Origin: Cellulosilyticum lentocellum DSM 5427
GTDB lineage: Bacteria > Bacillota > Clostridia > Lachnospirales > Cellulosilyticaceae
Length of the DNA: 64,000 bases
Assembly (NCBI RefSeq): GCF_000178835.2
Contig: NC_015275.1
Coordinates: 3,245,001-3,309,000, forward strand
Direction of reading: 5' to 3'
Position numbers and translations under genes: made by a program. A model generated the notes under the pieces. The model saw only the letters and a list, made by a program, of their open reading frames with translations, was not told the origin of the DNA and searched no databases. This document shows positions 38,774-48,050 of this stretch, piece by piece (the stretch's first letter is position 1; every line of letters starts with the position of its first letter).

Positions 38774-40099
38774 TCAATCCTCATTCATTTTTAATGTATT
38801 AATTATAAAGTCATTTAGTACATTATCTGGGCATTCACTAAAATTACCCGCGCTATAATTAAATTGTGTTCTTCCCTTAATACTATTTAAACTATTATTA
38901 GACTGAATTCCTTCTAACTTAATGTTTTTCTCTTTAAGTTGTTCATATAATAATGTACCATGATAAGGTCTAAATTGGAATGTACTATTTCTAAACATTG
39001 CTTTTGTATTTTCTGAAGCTTCCTTTAATTCTCTAGCTAACCTATAGGTTTCTTGCATATCCTCTAGATTTTCTTCAGGTAATCCATACATAAAATAACC
39101 TTTAACATTAATATTAGCATTTAATATAGCTTTAATACACTCATAAACTTCTTCAGCAGTTCCCAATTTGTTAATTTTTTTTCTCATTCTATTCGAGCCT
39201 GTTTCTATCCCTACAAACACCTCTAAACATCCACATCTAGATAGTTCCTGTAATAAATCTTGATTGTTTCTAAATGAATAAATATGCGCCATTGCTCGCC
39301 ACTTTAATTGTACTATTTGAAATATTTCAATTGCTTCTTTTATACTCCTTCTACTTCTTAAAAATAAATCATCCAACATCCTAATACTTTGTACCTCTGG
39401 ATTAACCTTCTTTATTTCATTAATCTCATCTATTATACTGTCCTTACTTCTAATTCTAGTGCAAATATCTTCATTTAAACTTTTTGCTCCTCCACAGAAA
39501 GCACAATTATATATGCAACCTCTAGAAGATACCATACATGCTTCTTGTAAGTTAAATCTATTCTTAAGTATTCTATTTTTAAAGAGATTTCTATCCAGCA
39601 CGATTTGAGATATATCTTCTGGAAAATAGATTGATGTATTGTCTACCCTATATACTGTACAATTATCATTAATCATAATAGGTTTTTCTTTAACACTTTC
39701 TTTTATAATATCTGGTATAATCAATTCTCCTTCTCCACATACTGCAATTATCTTATGCTCTACATTCCATGAAGCTATTTCTTTATAAATACATTTTACT
39801 AATTGTCCACCAATAATGACTTTAATATCTTTAGGTATCTTTTTAACTATTTCTTTGACAATATGTATATTTGTTGAAAACACATTAATTCCAAGATATC
39901 TTGGTTTCTTACTCCTTATAAGGTGACAAATCTCATCAAAGTTTTGATTAAGATATATACAGTCGTTTAATTTCGCATTAATATTATCTTTCAATAAATA
40001 TGTCATTATATATCCTAATCCTATAGGAGGTAAATACTGCTCCTTATTTTTGCTTTTTTGAAATTCTAATGGAGAATTCAATAATAATACATCTAACAT
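38774..40099 (-). CDS. radical SAM protein with B12-binding-like N-domain
   Basis: A 441-residue radical SAM enzyme. Residues 1-150 resemble the cobalamin-binding-like domain (PPIGLGYIMTYL near 24), and the Fe-S motif is CIYNCAFC near 195 (CxxxCxxC). LQELSRCGCLEVFVGIETGS near 285 is the usual follow-on strand, and KGYFMYGLPEENLEDMQETY near 340 is typical of the B12-radical SAM group. The reaction is unknown; relatives perform methylations and ring or sulfur chemistry. It lies 1 base after the kinase gene. Confidence 0.85.
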   Translation of the reverse strand: MLDVLLLNSPLEFQKSKNKEQYLPPIGLGYIMTYLLKDNINAKLNDCIYLNQNFDEICHLIRSKKPRYLGINVFSTNIHIVKEIVKKIPKDIKVIIGGQLVKCIYKEIASWNVEHKIIAVCGEGELIIPDIIKESVKEKPIMINDNCTVYRVDNTSIYFPEDISQIVLDRNLFKNRILKNRFNLQEACMVSSRGCIYNCAFCGGAKSLNEDICTRIRSKDSIIDEINEIKKVNPEVQSIRMLDDLFLRSRRSIKEAIEIFQIVQLKWRAMAHIYSFRNNQDLLQELSRCGCLEVFVGIETGSNRMRKKINKLGTAEEVYECIKAILNANINVKGYFMYGLPEENLEDMQETYRLARELKEASENTKAMFRNSTFQFRPYHGTLLYEQLKEKNIKLEGIQSNNSLNSIKGRTQFNYSAGNFSECPDNVLNDFIINTLKMNED

Positions 40100-40100
40100 C

Positions 40101-40712
40101 TTATGACATCTCCACTTGCTTAATTTTTACTAAAATAGCTTCTAAGACTTGCTGTATACAATTCTCTGGTGAGTTGTCTGTATTTATTTCATAAACTTCT
40201 ATTCCCATATTTTCAAGTATCGTAACAGCATTTTTGAAATATTCTACTTCTAAATACTCAATCTTACTCTCGCGCTCAAATCGAGTAAGATTTTCTCTTT
40301 CTTTTAACCTTTTTCTAATTGTATATGGACTAGCTATCAAAATAAAATAAATGTCTGGCAAGATCATATTGTTGCACAAATTTAGAATAAATTGTTCATC
40401 TACTCCATCTATACCTTGTAATACCAAAGAAGATGCTATATATCTATCACATAAAACAATCCTTTTTTCATCTAACGCAGGTTGAATAACTTTATTTATA
40501 TGTTCATATCGATCCGCTGCTACTAGACATGCTAATGTTTCTTTTCTTACATACTCACTTATCCTCCTTGTAAACTTACCAATCTCTAATGTACTAGGTT
40601 CCGATGTATTGAGTACCTCTATTCCCCTCTCTTGCAACATATTACTAACTTCATTTATAAGTGTTGATTTCCCCACTCCATTAGGTCCATCAAATGCAAA
40701 AAATCCTGCCAT
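40101..40712 (-). CDS. thymidylate-kinase-like protein
   Basis: A 203-residue P-loop kinase of the dTMP kinase family. Walker A is FDGPNGVGKST at 6-16, and the DRYIASSLV motif near 92 is the family's DR(Y/F) motif. The LID-like part (IRKRLKERENLTRFERE) is basic. Because it is in an accessory operon it may act on a modified or unusual nucleotide rather than dTMP. ATG at 40712 is preferred to a GTG 9 bases upstream, with AGGTGAT before it. Confidence 0.85.
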   Translation of the reverse strand: MAGFFAFDGPNGVGKSTLINEVSNMLQERGIEVLNTSEPSTLEIGKFTRRISEYVRKETLACLVAADRYEHINKVIQPALDEKRIVLCDRYIASSLVLQGIDGVDEQFILNLCNNMILPDIYFILIASPYTIRKRLKERENLTRFERESKIEYLEVEYFKNAVTILENMGIEVYEINTDNSPENCIQQVLEAILVKIKQVEMS

Positions 40713-40748
40713 AGCTATCACCTACTTTTTTACATTCTTATTATCATA

Positions 40749-42347
40749 TTACTCTTCTATCCTGATTTTACATAATTGAACTTGCATTCCTAACTCATTA
40801 ATTCTTTTTATATGCTGCAATAAGTTAACCTTACTAAAGAAAGGAATAATATCCTTCAAACTTCCTTTCTTATTTGATGTAATAGCATATACTACTTTTA
40901 CTTCATTATACGGGAATGAATCCTTATTAAATTCTATTTTTCCATATTGCTCTTCTAAATATTGTATAACTCTTTCTCTATAAGTTGATTCATTTTTTAA
41001 TAAGTCCATCGATACTGAGCCTTGTGAAAATAGATGACTCAATGTAGCAGAAGCAGTTTCTCTTTTTATGCATATAAATTGTAAGTGTTTTGATAACAAA
41101 TCACATATCTCGACTTTGCTCCTTGAATTAGGAATTTGAAAATTCTTCTTATCTAAATATATAAAGTGTTTTTTATCTTGCCTTTCATTGTACTGCCCCT
41201 CAGTCTCTCCCTTTTTAATAGTAGTTAACTCTTCAATTTCTACTTCTTCAATATATTCAAGCTTTGTCTTAACCTTTTCATAGTAGTTAGTATCAATAAC
41301 ATACCAATTATTCATTGTAAAAATATATGTTTTAGTTTCTTTGGATACCTCAAAAACTATAAACTCTTTTATAGGTGCTTTTGATGTTTTAGGACTATCC
41401 GAATCATCTAAACCTATAACACATATCTTTTTGAATTTCTCTATTGTATCAATTTTTTGCTCTGCCATTAGTCTGTATAAGTCGGTAATATCTATTTCAT
41501 CTGTTTCTACAAATTTGTTATAGCTATATACAATCTTGTATCTAGCACATTTATCGTACTCTATCATATCTGGATAAGTTAAACTAATCTTCTCTTGTTT
41601 ATTTTCTTGTATATGATTCCAGAGTAGCTTATTTAATTCCTCACTTAACTCTTTATTTTTTACTACTTTCATGTTATCAATAAAATCAAAATTTGCTTTA
41701 TACTTATCACTTAAATATAACTCTATTAATTGCCTACACTTTGCTCCTAATTCCTTAAATTTTACTTTACTATTCAAATTTAAAGAAGTTGTTCCTCTAA
41801 TATTTGTTCCTACTTCAGTATCTTCACACTTTCCTGATACTAAATTTAGTATGTCTTGATGTAGGTCCAACTCAAACTCTCCTAACTCACTTCCTTTATT
41901 AATGTGTACGCGTTTCTGTTTCGTCTTTAGATCAATATTTCTAACATCTAAGGCTTTTAATTCATATGGTGAAATACTATTTAGAGTAACCTTCAATCCA
42001 AAATCATTTTCTAATTTTTCCTTATTAATTCCAATAAATCCAAAGCCTGCAGTAATACCAAAAAAGTATTTTTTCTCATCTTTTATAATCTTAATTAAAA
42101 TAATAAATGAATTTACTGTATTTCTTACTTCTTCTTTATCCCTTATATCTACATCCTTCTCTAAAAACTTTAACCATTTAGGTGCTTTTGATTTATTGGT
42201 TTGCATATAAACTTTAGCATCAAAATCTAAATCTGTTGTAATCACTAGTAACTCTTGATAGTTGTTATCTGAGTTTACTTTGTTTTTTAATATTATCTCA
42301 TCAAAATCTTCTACATCTTTCTTAAATAAATAATATGATAATTTCAT
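40749..42347 (-). CDS. TIGR04141/DUF6119 sporadically distributed protein
   Basis: A 532-residue protein beginning MKLSYYLFKKDVEDFDEIIL. The stretches FFGITAGFGFIGINKEKLEN near 115 and FGLKVTLNSISPYELKALDV near 137 match my memory of the family called TIGR04141, sporadically distributed (DUF6119). The family has patchy occurrence and no function known to me; such a pattern is usual for defence or mobile genes. No transmembrane segment. GGGAGGAAAT precedes the ATG at 42347. It is the first gene of a four-gene operon with a consensus promoter. Confidence 0.8.
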   Translation of the reverse strand: MKLSYYLFKKDVEDFDEIILKNKVNSDNNYQELLVITTDLDFDAKVYMQTNKSKAPKWLKFLEKDVDIRDKEEVRNTVNSFIILIKIIKDEKKYFFGITAGFGFIGINKEKLENDFGLKVTLNSISPYELKALDVRNIDLKTKQKRVHINKGSELGEFELDLHQDILNLVSGKCEDTEVGTNIRGTTSLNLNSKVKFKELGAKCRQLIELYLSDKYKANFDFIDNMKVVKNKELSEELNKLLWNHIQENKQEKISLTYPDMIEYDKCARYKIVYSYNKFVETDEIDITDLYRLMAEQKIDTIEKFKKICVIGLDDSDSPKTSKAPIKEFIVFEVSKETKTYIFTMNNWYVIDTNYYEKVKTKLEYIEEVEIEELTTIKKGETEGQYNERQDKKHFIYLDKKNFQIPNSRSKVEICDLLSKHLQFICIKRETASATLSHLFSQGSVSMDLLKNESTYRERVIQYLEEQYGKIEFNKDSFPYNEVKVVYAITSNKKGSLKDIIPFFSKVNLLQHIKRINELGMQVQLCKIRIEE

Positions 42348-42377
42348 ATTTCCTCCCAAAAACATTATTTTAAGCAT

Positions 42378-42406
42378 ATTATATTATAATTTTTAAAATA
42401 TTCCAA
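42378..42406 (-). promoter_or_regulatory. promoter of the four-gene accessory operon
   Basis: Minus-strand -35 TTGGAA (42401-42406), 17-base spacer and -10 TATAAT (42378-42383). Start near 42371, about 24 bases before the first gene. The 8-bp repeat array ends 66 bases upstream of the -35. Confidence 0.8.
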
Positions 42407-42471
42407 ACATAATATGAATTTATATTGTTTTTATATAAAACATAACTTAATTACTGGTTAAATTTTTCTTA

Positions 42472-42558
42472 GTATATACTTATATACTTATATACTTATA
42501 TACTTATATACTTATATACTTATATACTTATATACTTATATACTTATATACTTATATA
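42472..42558. repeat. perfect 8-bp tandem repeat, about ten units
   Basis: CTTATATA is repeated ten times (C at 42479, 42487 and every 8 bases to 42551) with half units at both ends. It lies between the operon promoter and the recombinase pseudogene, whose last codons (RQSIYKY) merge into it. Confidence 0.95.
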
Positions 42559-43118
42559 TTGATTGCCTACTTACTCCACACAACCTACTCAACTCACATT
42601 TATTAAGTTGTTATTTTTGTTATTGGGGGTAATACCTAATAAAACTACTGGGTGATTTTTTAAAAGTAGAACAGATCTTCCTATATTCTTCCTCTTAGCA
42701 ACTACATTTGTCATTCCACTCTTTACACGATCACTTATCATATTTCTTTTCATTTCAGCAAATACTCCCATCATTTTTAGCATACCTTCTGTCATTGCAT
42801 CAAGTTTATCTTTAATATAATCAACTATAAATCCACCAATAACTAACTTCAGATACTTCTTCTTGACAATCTTGATAATTTCATATAACTGCTTAGTACT
42901 TTTGTAATGCGCGATACCTCTGTGACCACTATCTTATCCCCTCAGCTACTCTCTAATAACTTATTTAACTCAATGCAATCCACTTTTGTGCCACTCTCAT
43001 ACTCCCAATAAATGTTCATTTCAACCACACCACCCAATGTCTTTACTCCTCGTTTCTGTCTATTAATATCCTGTTTATTTTCATTTATTGAACATCTTGC
43101 ATATTCATATTTATCCAT
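42540..43118 (-). pseudogene. decayed serine recombinase (resolvase)
   Basis: Starts MDKYEYARCSINENKQDI, the resolvase N-terminus. It then meets an in-frame TGA near 42948, continues as GDKIVVTEVSRIT, changes frame to TKQLYEIIKIVKKKYLKLVI and AMTEGMLKMMGVFAEMKRNM, and changes frame again to a helix-turn-helix LSRLCGVSRQSIYKY, after two more stops. The catalytic Ser (YARCS) and helix E are still recognisable. It has at least one stop and two frameshifts, so it is dead. It resembles small resolvases of plasmids and transposons and marks past mobility at this site. Confidence 0.85.
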
Positions 43119-43341
43119 AATTATTTCACCCTTTTCTTTGATAGTATTTCCCGTTATGTAAGCAAAAAGGTTGTTATTTATTTGACATTTTTGCTGTATT
43201 TTCACCTAATTTCTAGTACTTTTTGGGTTCTAAAATATGTTAATGAAAACATCTGTTTTATTACAAATTCATCCTTACAACCTACGAATAATAACTTGAA
43301 GTAAATCACAATCTTTTTATAAAAAGCATCTTTACGCCAGA
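43119..43341. other. AT-rich intergenic region
   Basis: About 220 bases upstream of the recombinase pseudogene. Nothing further supported. Confidence 0.4.
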
Positions 43342-43556
43342 AAGCTGCTAGAAATGAGAGGGATGGCTGTCCTCAAGGGGTGACTTGCGAGTATTTTCAG
43401 CAGGCACTTAGCGAATTTTTTTGATGGGTTTTAGGGAGACTGTTTGAGCGCTAGCGAGTTTCGACCGTTCATCAAAAAAATGAGCTTAGTGCCTGCGAAA
43501 ATGCGGAGCGGAACCCCGGAGGGCAGCCATCCCTCTCATTTCTTCCCAGTAGCTTA
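43342..43556. repeat. 215-bp imperfect hairpin repeat element, full copy
   Basis: Nested arms: the outer GAAATGAGAGGGATGGCTG pairs with CAGCCATCCCTCTCATTTC near the right end, and the inner CAGGCACTTAGC and TTTTTTTGATG pair with CATCAAAAAAA and GCTTAGTGCCTG. It is far more GC-rich than its surroundings and has no open frame. A truncated relative lies at about 59011-59145. It is probably a dispersed MITE/REP-like repeat or structured RNA of this genome. Confidence 0.85.
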
Positions 43557-43584
43557 TGACTACAACTCGCTTACAAAAGGAGAC

Positions 43585-43680
43585 ATTCACTTTGTCTTTG
43601 TTTTTCCCTGATTTTTGCTCTTGTGCTTGCCTTTGTCCTTGCTTTTGTTTTTGCCTTTATCTTTGCTCTTGCTTTTTACC
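43585..43680. repeat. low-complexity CTTTG/CTTGC-type tract
   Basis: A degenerate six-base periodic tract. Its minus strand would read as alternating lysine residues, but no start codon or ribosome binding site accompanies it, so it is treated as low-complexity DNA. Confidence 0.5.
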
Positions 43681-43720
43681 CTTACTCCCCTATTGCCTAA
43701 AGCTTTATCTCTATAAACGC

Positions 43721-43773
43721 AAAAAAATGCCCATAAGCCTTCTGTTTTCCCAACAAAAGCCTCACAGGCATTT
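43721..43773 (-). terminator. terminator of rex
   Basis: AAATGCC (43725-43731) pairs with GGCATTT (43767-43773) and inner GCCT segments pair too. Seven T follow on the minus strand, about 70 bases after the rex stop. Confidence 0.75.
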
Positions 43774-43841
43774 CTTTATTCACTCTTTTATACTGCACCC
43801 CACTCAACATCATTCCCAAGGAAATCCATTAAGCCTCACTT

Positions 43842-44525
43842 TTATTCTTCAATTTGCCCTATACTCTCACTCTTATCTTTCTTCTCTCTTTCAACCTCAG
43901 CCTCATTAATCTTATAAGCCAAAGTCATTAATGAATGAGAAAGGTGTACATTCTCAACTTGTACTGTATCTGGTACGAATAAATCCACAGGTGAGAAGTT
44001 CCATAAGCCTTTTATCCCCCATTTTGCTAAACTCTCAGCTGTCTCTTTTACTCTTGTTTTTGGCATTGTTAAAATAGCAATTTCTACTTCATTTTCCTTT
44101 ACGAACTGCTCCATTTTGTCAATATCTTGTACTTCTACCCCGTGTATGCTCATACCAATTAGTCTTGGATTAACGTCAAATAAACCGATTAACTTAAAGC
44201 CTCTTTTACTAAATGATGTTGAATTAGCAATAGCTTGTCCTAAGTTACCTACGCCTACAATAATCATTTTATAGTTTTGGTGAAGTCCTAATATCTTTCC
44301 TATCTCTGTATGCAAGTACTCCACATTGTATCCGTAACCCTGTTGCCCAAAGCCTCCAAAATTGTTAAGGTCTTGACGAATTTGTGATGCGGTCACATTC
44401 ATCTTCTCACTTAATTCTCTGGAGGAGATTTTGGTTACTCCTTTTTGTAATAATTCTCCCAGATATCTGTAATAACGTGGCAATCTCCGTATTACATTCA
44501 TAGAAATCTTTCTTTCTTCCGTCAC
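43842..44525 (-). CDS. rex: redox-sensing transcriptional repressor Rex
   Basis: A 227-residue DNA-binding sensor of the NADH/NAD ratio that represses fermentative and electron-transport genes. The N-terminal winged helix has ISSRELSEKMNVTASQIRQD at 33-52 and NNFGGFGQQGYGYNV at 54-68. The Rossmann part has VGVGNLGQAIANS near 91. The length is typical. It starts at GTG with AGGAG eight bases before. An acidic/basic tail (EREKKDKSES) is extra. No Rex operator was found in the window. Confidence 0.96.
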   Translation of the reverse strand: MTEERKISMNVIRRLPRYYRYLGELLQKGVTKISSRELSEKMNVTASQIRQDLNNFGGFGQQGYGYNVEYLHTEIGKILGLHQNYKMIIVGVGNLGQAIANSTSFSKRGFKLIGLFDVNPRLIGMSIHGVEVQDIDKMEQFVKENEVEIAILTMPKTRVKETAESLAKWGIKGLWNFSPVDLFVPDTVQVENVHLSHSLMTLAYKINEAEVEREKKDKSESIGQIEE

Positions 44526-44668
44526 CTTCTCATCTCCTCATATACGCAAACTCATAACCCTAGTATAGCATTTAAGTTTTTTTTTGTCAATGTAGATTAT
44601 TGGCCCCTTTTCTTTCAATTTGCGCTTTTATTTGCTAAAATAATAAAAGGCGTTACAAGGAGGATATT

Positions 44669-46579
44669 ATGATTATTTCATGTAGCAATATCAAGAAAAC
44701 ATTTATTGACCGAGAAATCTTAAAAAATATTAGTTTTCATATCGAAGACCATGAGAAAGTAGCTTTAATAGGAAATAATGGTGTAGGTAAAACAACCCTT
44801 TTTAAAATTCTAACTAAGGAATTAGAACCAGATGAAGGTACCATTACTTCTACTAAAGACTGCACCATAGGTTACTTAAAACAACATATGGAGTTAGATT
44901 CTACAGCTACCGTCTATGAGGAACTCCTACATGTATTTGATGAAGTCATTGCCTTAGAAGAAAAACTTCATGCCATGGAAGCTGAAATCGCTAAGACTGG
45001 TTCTTTAGAACTCATTCATAAATATGATGCTGAACGTATGGTATTTGAAAATAGTAAGGGTTATGAATACAAAAGTTTAGTCAAAGGCGTTCTTAAAGGC
45101 TTAGGCTTTGATGAAAGCATTTATGATAAACCAGTGTCTATTTTATCAGGGGGGCAAAAAAATCGTGTTGCTCTAGGTAAGCTCCTACTTCAAGAGCCTA
45201 GTTTATTACTCTTAGACGAGCCTACCAACCATTTAGACATTGAAGCTATCGAATGGCTAGAAGGCTTTTTACGTAGCTATAAAGGTGCTGTCCTTATTAT
45301 TTCCCATGACCGTTACTTCTTAGATAAAATCGTCACTAAAGTCGTTCACTTAGAATTTGGACGTAGCTTTGTTTACAACGGTAACTACAGCGACTACATC
45401 ATCAAAAGTGAAAAAGAATATGAAGTGGCTATGAAACACTTTGAAAAACAGCAAAAGGAAATTGCCCACCAACAAGCGGTTATTGCTAAGCTAAAACAAT
45501 TTAACAGGGAAAAATCTATTAAACGCGCTCGTAGCCGTGAAAAAGCTTTAGAAAAAGTAGAAGTCATGGATATGCCAATGATTGATAACAAACCTATGCA
45601 GCTGGTGCTCACCCCAAGAGTTGTAAGTGGCAATGATGTCTTAAGCATTAGTGAATTAAGTAAAACCTTTGATACCAGCCCGATTTTTAGTCATATGAAT
45701 ATGGAAATCAAAAAAGGGGATAAAGTAGCTCTCGTAGGTCCTAATGGCGTTGGTAAAACCACTGTTTTCCGTATGATTTTAGATCAAATGACTCCTACAA
45801 CGGGTACCCTAAAATTAGGAAGCAATGTTATTGTAGGCTATTACGATCAAGAACATGCTACCTTAGATACTTCTAACACCATTATGGAAGAAATCCAAGG
45901 TACTTTCCCAGAACTTAAAAATGGAGAAATCCGTAATGTACTGGCTGCTTTTCTCTTTACGAATGATGATGTTTTTAAACCCATTAGTAGCTTAAGCGGT
46001 GGTGAAAAAGGCCGTGTCGCATTAGCCAAAATCATGCTTTCTAAAGCCAATTTTCTCATCTTAGATGAGCCGACTAACCACTTAGATATTCTTTCAAAGG
46101 AAATTCTAGAAAGTGCCATATTAAACTATGAAGGCACTGTCCTTTATGTTTCCCATGACCGTTATTTTATCAATCAAACAGCAAGTAAAATCATTGATAT
46201 GTCTAAAGACGGCACCATGGAATATTTAGGAGACTATGATTATTATATAGAAAAGAAAAAGGAGCTTACTGCTTCAGCTCCTCAGCAAACCAACGTTGTT
46301 GTAGAAGAAGCTACTGCTGCTACCACTAATAAAGAAGATTGGCAAAAGCAAAAAGAAGAGCAAACCAGAGTACGCCGTATTCAAAACCAAATGGCCAAGC
46401 TAGAAACAGCTATTAGCGAAGCTGAAGAAAAAATAGCTGATATTGACGCCCAGCTTTGCCTAGAGGAAGTCTACAGTAACTATGATAAAAGCAGCCTACT
46501 ACTGGCAGAAAAAGAAAACTTAAATGCTACCATTACCAAGTATTATGAAGAATGGGAAGCCTTAAGCGAGACACTATAA
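44669..46579 (+). CDS. ABC-F family ATPase
   Basis: A 636-residue protein with two ABC ATPase domains and no membrane part. Walker A GNNGVGKTTL near 36 and GPNGVGKTTV near 357; signatures LSGGQKNRVALGKLLL near 165 and LSGGEKGRVALAKIML near 440. Between them is the ABC-F linker rich in charged residues (FEKQQKEIAHQQAVIAKLKQ). A C-terminal coiled coil (QNQMAKLETAISEAEEKIAD) resembles YkpA/Uup/YdiF types. ABC-F proteins act on the ribosome; whether this one gives antibiotic protection cannot be said. AAGGAGG precedes the ATG. Confidence 0.93.
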   Translation: MIISCSNIKKTFIDREILKNISFHIEDHEKVALIGNNGVGKTTLFKILTKELEPDEGTITSTKDCTIGYLKQHMELDSTATVYEELLHVFDEVIALEEKLHAMEAEIAKTGSLELIHKYDAERMVFENSKGYEYKSLVKGVLKGLGFDESIYDKPVSILSGGQKNRVALGKLLLQEPSLLLLDEPTNHLDIEAIEWLEGFLRSYKGAVLIISHDRYFLDKIVTKVVHLEFGRSFVYNGNYSDYIIKSEKEYEVAMKHFEKQQKEIAHQQAVIAKLKQFNREKSIKRARSREKALEKVEVMDMPMIDNKPMQLVLTPRVVSGNDVLSISELSKTFDTSPIFSHMNMEIKKGDKVALVGPNGVGKTTVFRMILDQMTPTTGTLKLGSNVIVGYYDQEHATLDTSNTIMEEIQGTFPELKNGEIRNVLAAFLFTNDDVFKPISSLSGGEKGRVALAKIMLSKANFLILDEPTNHLDILSKEILESAILNYEGTVLYVSHDRYFINQTASKIIDMSKDGTMEYLGDYDYYIEKKKELTASAPQQTNVVVEEATAATTNKEDWQKQKEEQTRVRRIQNQMAKLETAISEAEEKIADIDAQLCLEEVYSNYDKSSLLLAEKENLNATITKYYEEWEALSETL

Positions 46580-46585
46580 AAAAAC

Positions 46586-46626
46586 AAAAAACTGGTTCCA
46601 GCTAAAAGCTTTGAGACCAGTTTTTT
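46586..46626. terminator. bidirectional terminator
   Basis: AAAAAACTGGT (46586-46596) pairs with ACCAGTTTTTT (46616-46626). It ends the ABC-F gene and the lipoprotein gene at 46641. Confidence 0.88.
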
Positions 46627-46640
46627 ATTTGCTATTCTTT

Positions 46641-47858
46641 TTACTGATTATTTTGCATCTGCAAGCGTATCAGCTTAGGTTCTATAATCTCTTTTTTAAG
46701 GACAGTCTCTGTATTAGTAGATGTATCCACTACTTTTAAATCACTAAGCCAATTCCATTCATTGAGGTACTGTAAGTAATACGTTGCTGTACCCTTTGTA
46801 CTAATGACCTTTGTACTTGACCCTCCTCCTGGAAAGCCTTGTTCATCAGGCAAACTTACTCTTGTTTCTTTTTTCTTTAAATCATACACCTCATTATATT
46901 TAACAAATTCACCATACCCCTCATTAAAGATTTTATGGCCTATATAAATGTTATGTTCCTGTAAATTAAAATAGAGCGCGTCACTAGTATGATCAATGCT
47001 AGTCACTTTCTCTATATAATTTTCTGATTGACCACTTACTATCTTATTAATTTGATAATTATTAACGCCATTATCACCAGTGGTTTCTTCATAATATAAT
47101 GCCTCTTCATACTTACCTAATACTACCCCTCGCTCAGTTAGGACTTGACTTATTTTTGTTTCTAAGTCTACTTGATATAAGGTAAGGTCATAATTGTCTT
47201 GCATATAACCACTGGTAAAATACATAGTCTCGCCTATTACACCAAAGGAATAGACCATGTCATTGCTTTTTAGTTTACAAACCTCTTCTAAATCTTCTCC
47301 ATTAGAATGCATTCGAAAAATGATGCTTTGACTAGCATCTGTACCAGAAAGTCCTATGGAAACATTAAAATAAACCCAACTGTCTACTACCCCTAAAGGT
47401 CCGTATCTCAAATAGCTTTGCCTTCCTTCATATGGTATAGCTACATCAAGGGTACTTTCCTTACCTGCCAGTAGTTTAGCTTCACTTCCATCTAGATTTG
47501 CAATCAGTAGTTCATTTATTATGGTAAGAGGCTCTGTACTTGTGTCTAAGCTCTCCCAGTCTTCCTGAGTCGTATAAAGTATTTGATCTTCCTCTAAAAG
47601 CCACTGACTGATATGATCTGCTACCCTTTCTTCTTTTTGTCTCCCTAATGCCATGCGCACTAAGGTGTTTTTAGTATCTTCTCGAAAATACAACCAGTCC
47701 TCCCATTTCACCTCTTCTTCCTCTGGCGCCACAGCTTCAGACTTATGAGAAGATGGCGTATCAACCTGCAAATGCTCCTCCTTACTTTGACAACCTATGA
47801 AACTGCTTATTATCAGCATACTTATTAGCCATAGAAACCCCACTTTTCTTATCTTCAC
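46641..47858 (-). CDS. lipoprotein with beta-propeller-like repeats
   Basis: A 405-residue lipoprotein. The signal peptide ends in the lipobox SFIGC (lipid Cys near 23), followed by an acidic linker (APEEEEVKWEDW). The mature part has repeated strands such as DWLYFREDTKNTLVRM, GETMYFTSGYMQDNYDLTLYQ and DALYFNLQEHNIYIG, typical of DUF5050/WD-like propellers in clostridial surface proteins. It starts at GTG with GGGGGAT before it. Ligand unknown. Confidence 0.75.
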   Translation of the reverse strand: MKIRKVGFLWLISMLIISSFIGCQSKEEHLQVDTPSSHKSEAVAPEEEEVKWEDWLYFREDTKNTLVRMALGRQKEERVADHISQWLLEEDQILYTTQEDWESLDTSTEPLTIINELLIANLDGSEAKLLAGKESTLDVAIPYEGRQSYLRYGPLGVVDSWVYFNVSIGLSGTDASQSIIFRMHSNGEDLEEVCKLKSNDMVYSFGVIGETMYFTSGYMQDNYDLTLYQVDLETKISQVLTERGVVLGKYEEALYYEETTGDNGVNNYQINKIVSGQSENYIEKVTSIDHTSDALYFNLQEHNIYIGHKIFNEGYGEFVKYNEVYDLKKKETRVSLPDEQGFPGGGSSTKVISTKGTATYYLQYLNEWNWLSDLKVVDTSTNTETVLKKEIIEPKLIRLQMQNNQ

Positions 47859-47949
47859 CTAAAATCCCCCTTCCAAAACACTTTTCTGATTTTTCTATAT
47901 GTTTGTATCTGATTTTTATTTTACTCATCTACCTCTATTTTTGCAATGC

Positions 47950-48050
47950 TCATGCTTCATTGTAGAACTGAAGTATGGCTTGTATGTTTTCTTTAAGCTT
48001 AATGCTCACACTTTCTGGGACTTGACTTCTATCTTATGAACTCCTACTTC
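47950..48050 (-). pseudogene. remnant of a YafY/WYL regulator C-terminus
   Basis: With one base restored, this stretch reads IEVKSPESVSIKLKENIQ and AILQFYNEA then a stop, matching the end of the regulator at 49304 (EIEVKSPESVRVRLKEKIEA). The one-base loss is at ACTTTCTGGGACTTG, where the regulator gene has two more bases in CTTTCTGGCGATTTG less one substitution. Only the last 35 or so codons are recognisable. Confidence 0.65.

Noticed and set aside
42472-42558. CRISPR-like array
   Set aside because: The 8-bp units are contiguous without spacers and no cas genes are near; it is a simple tandem repeat.
42589-43205. Two separate small genes
   Set aside because: Their products are consecutive parts of one decayed serine recombinase.
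43585-43680. Lysine-rich repeat protein on the minus strand
   Set aside because: There is no start codon with a ribosome binding site; the periodicity fits low-complexity DNA.
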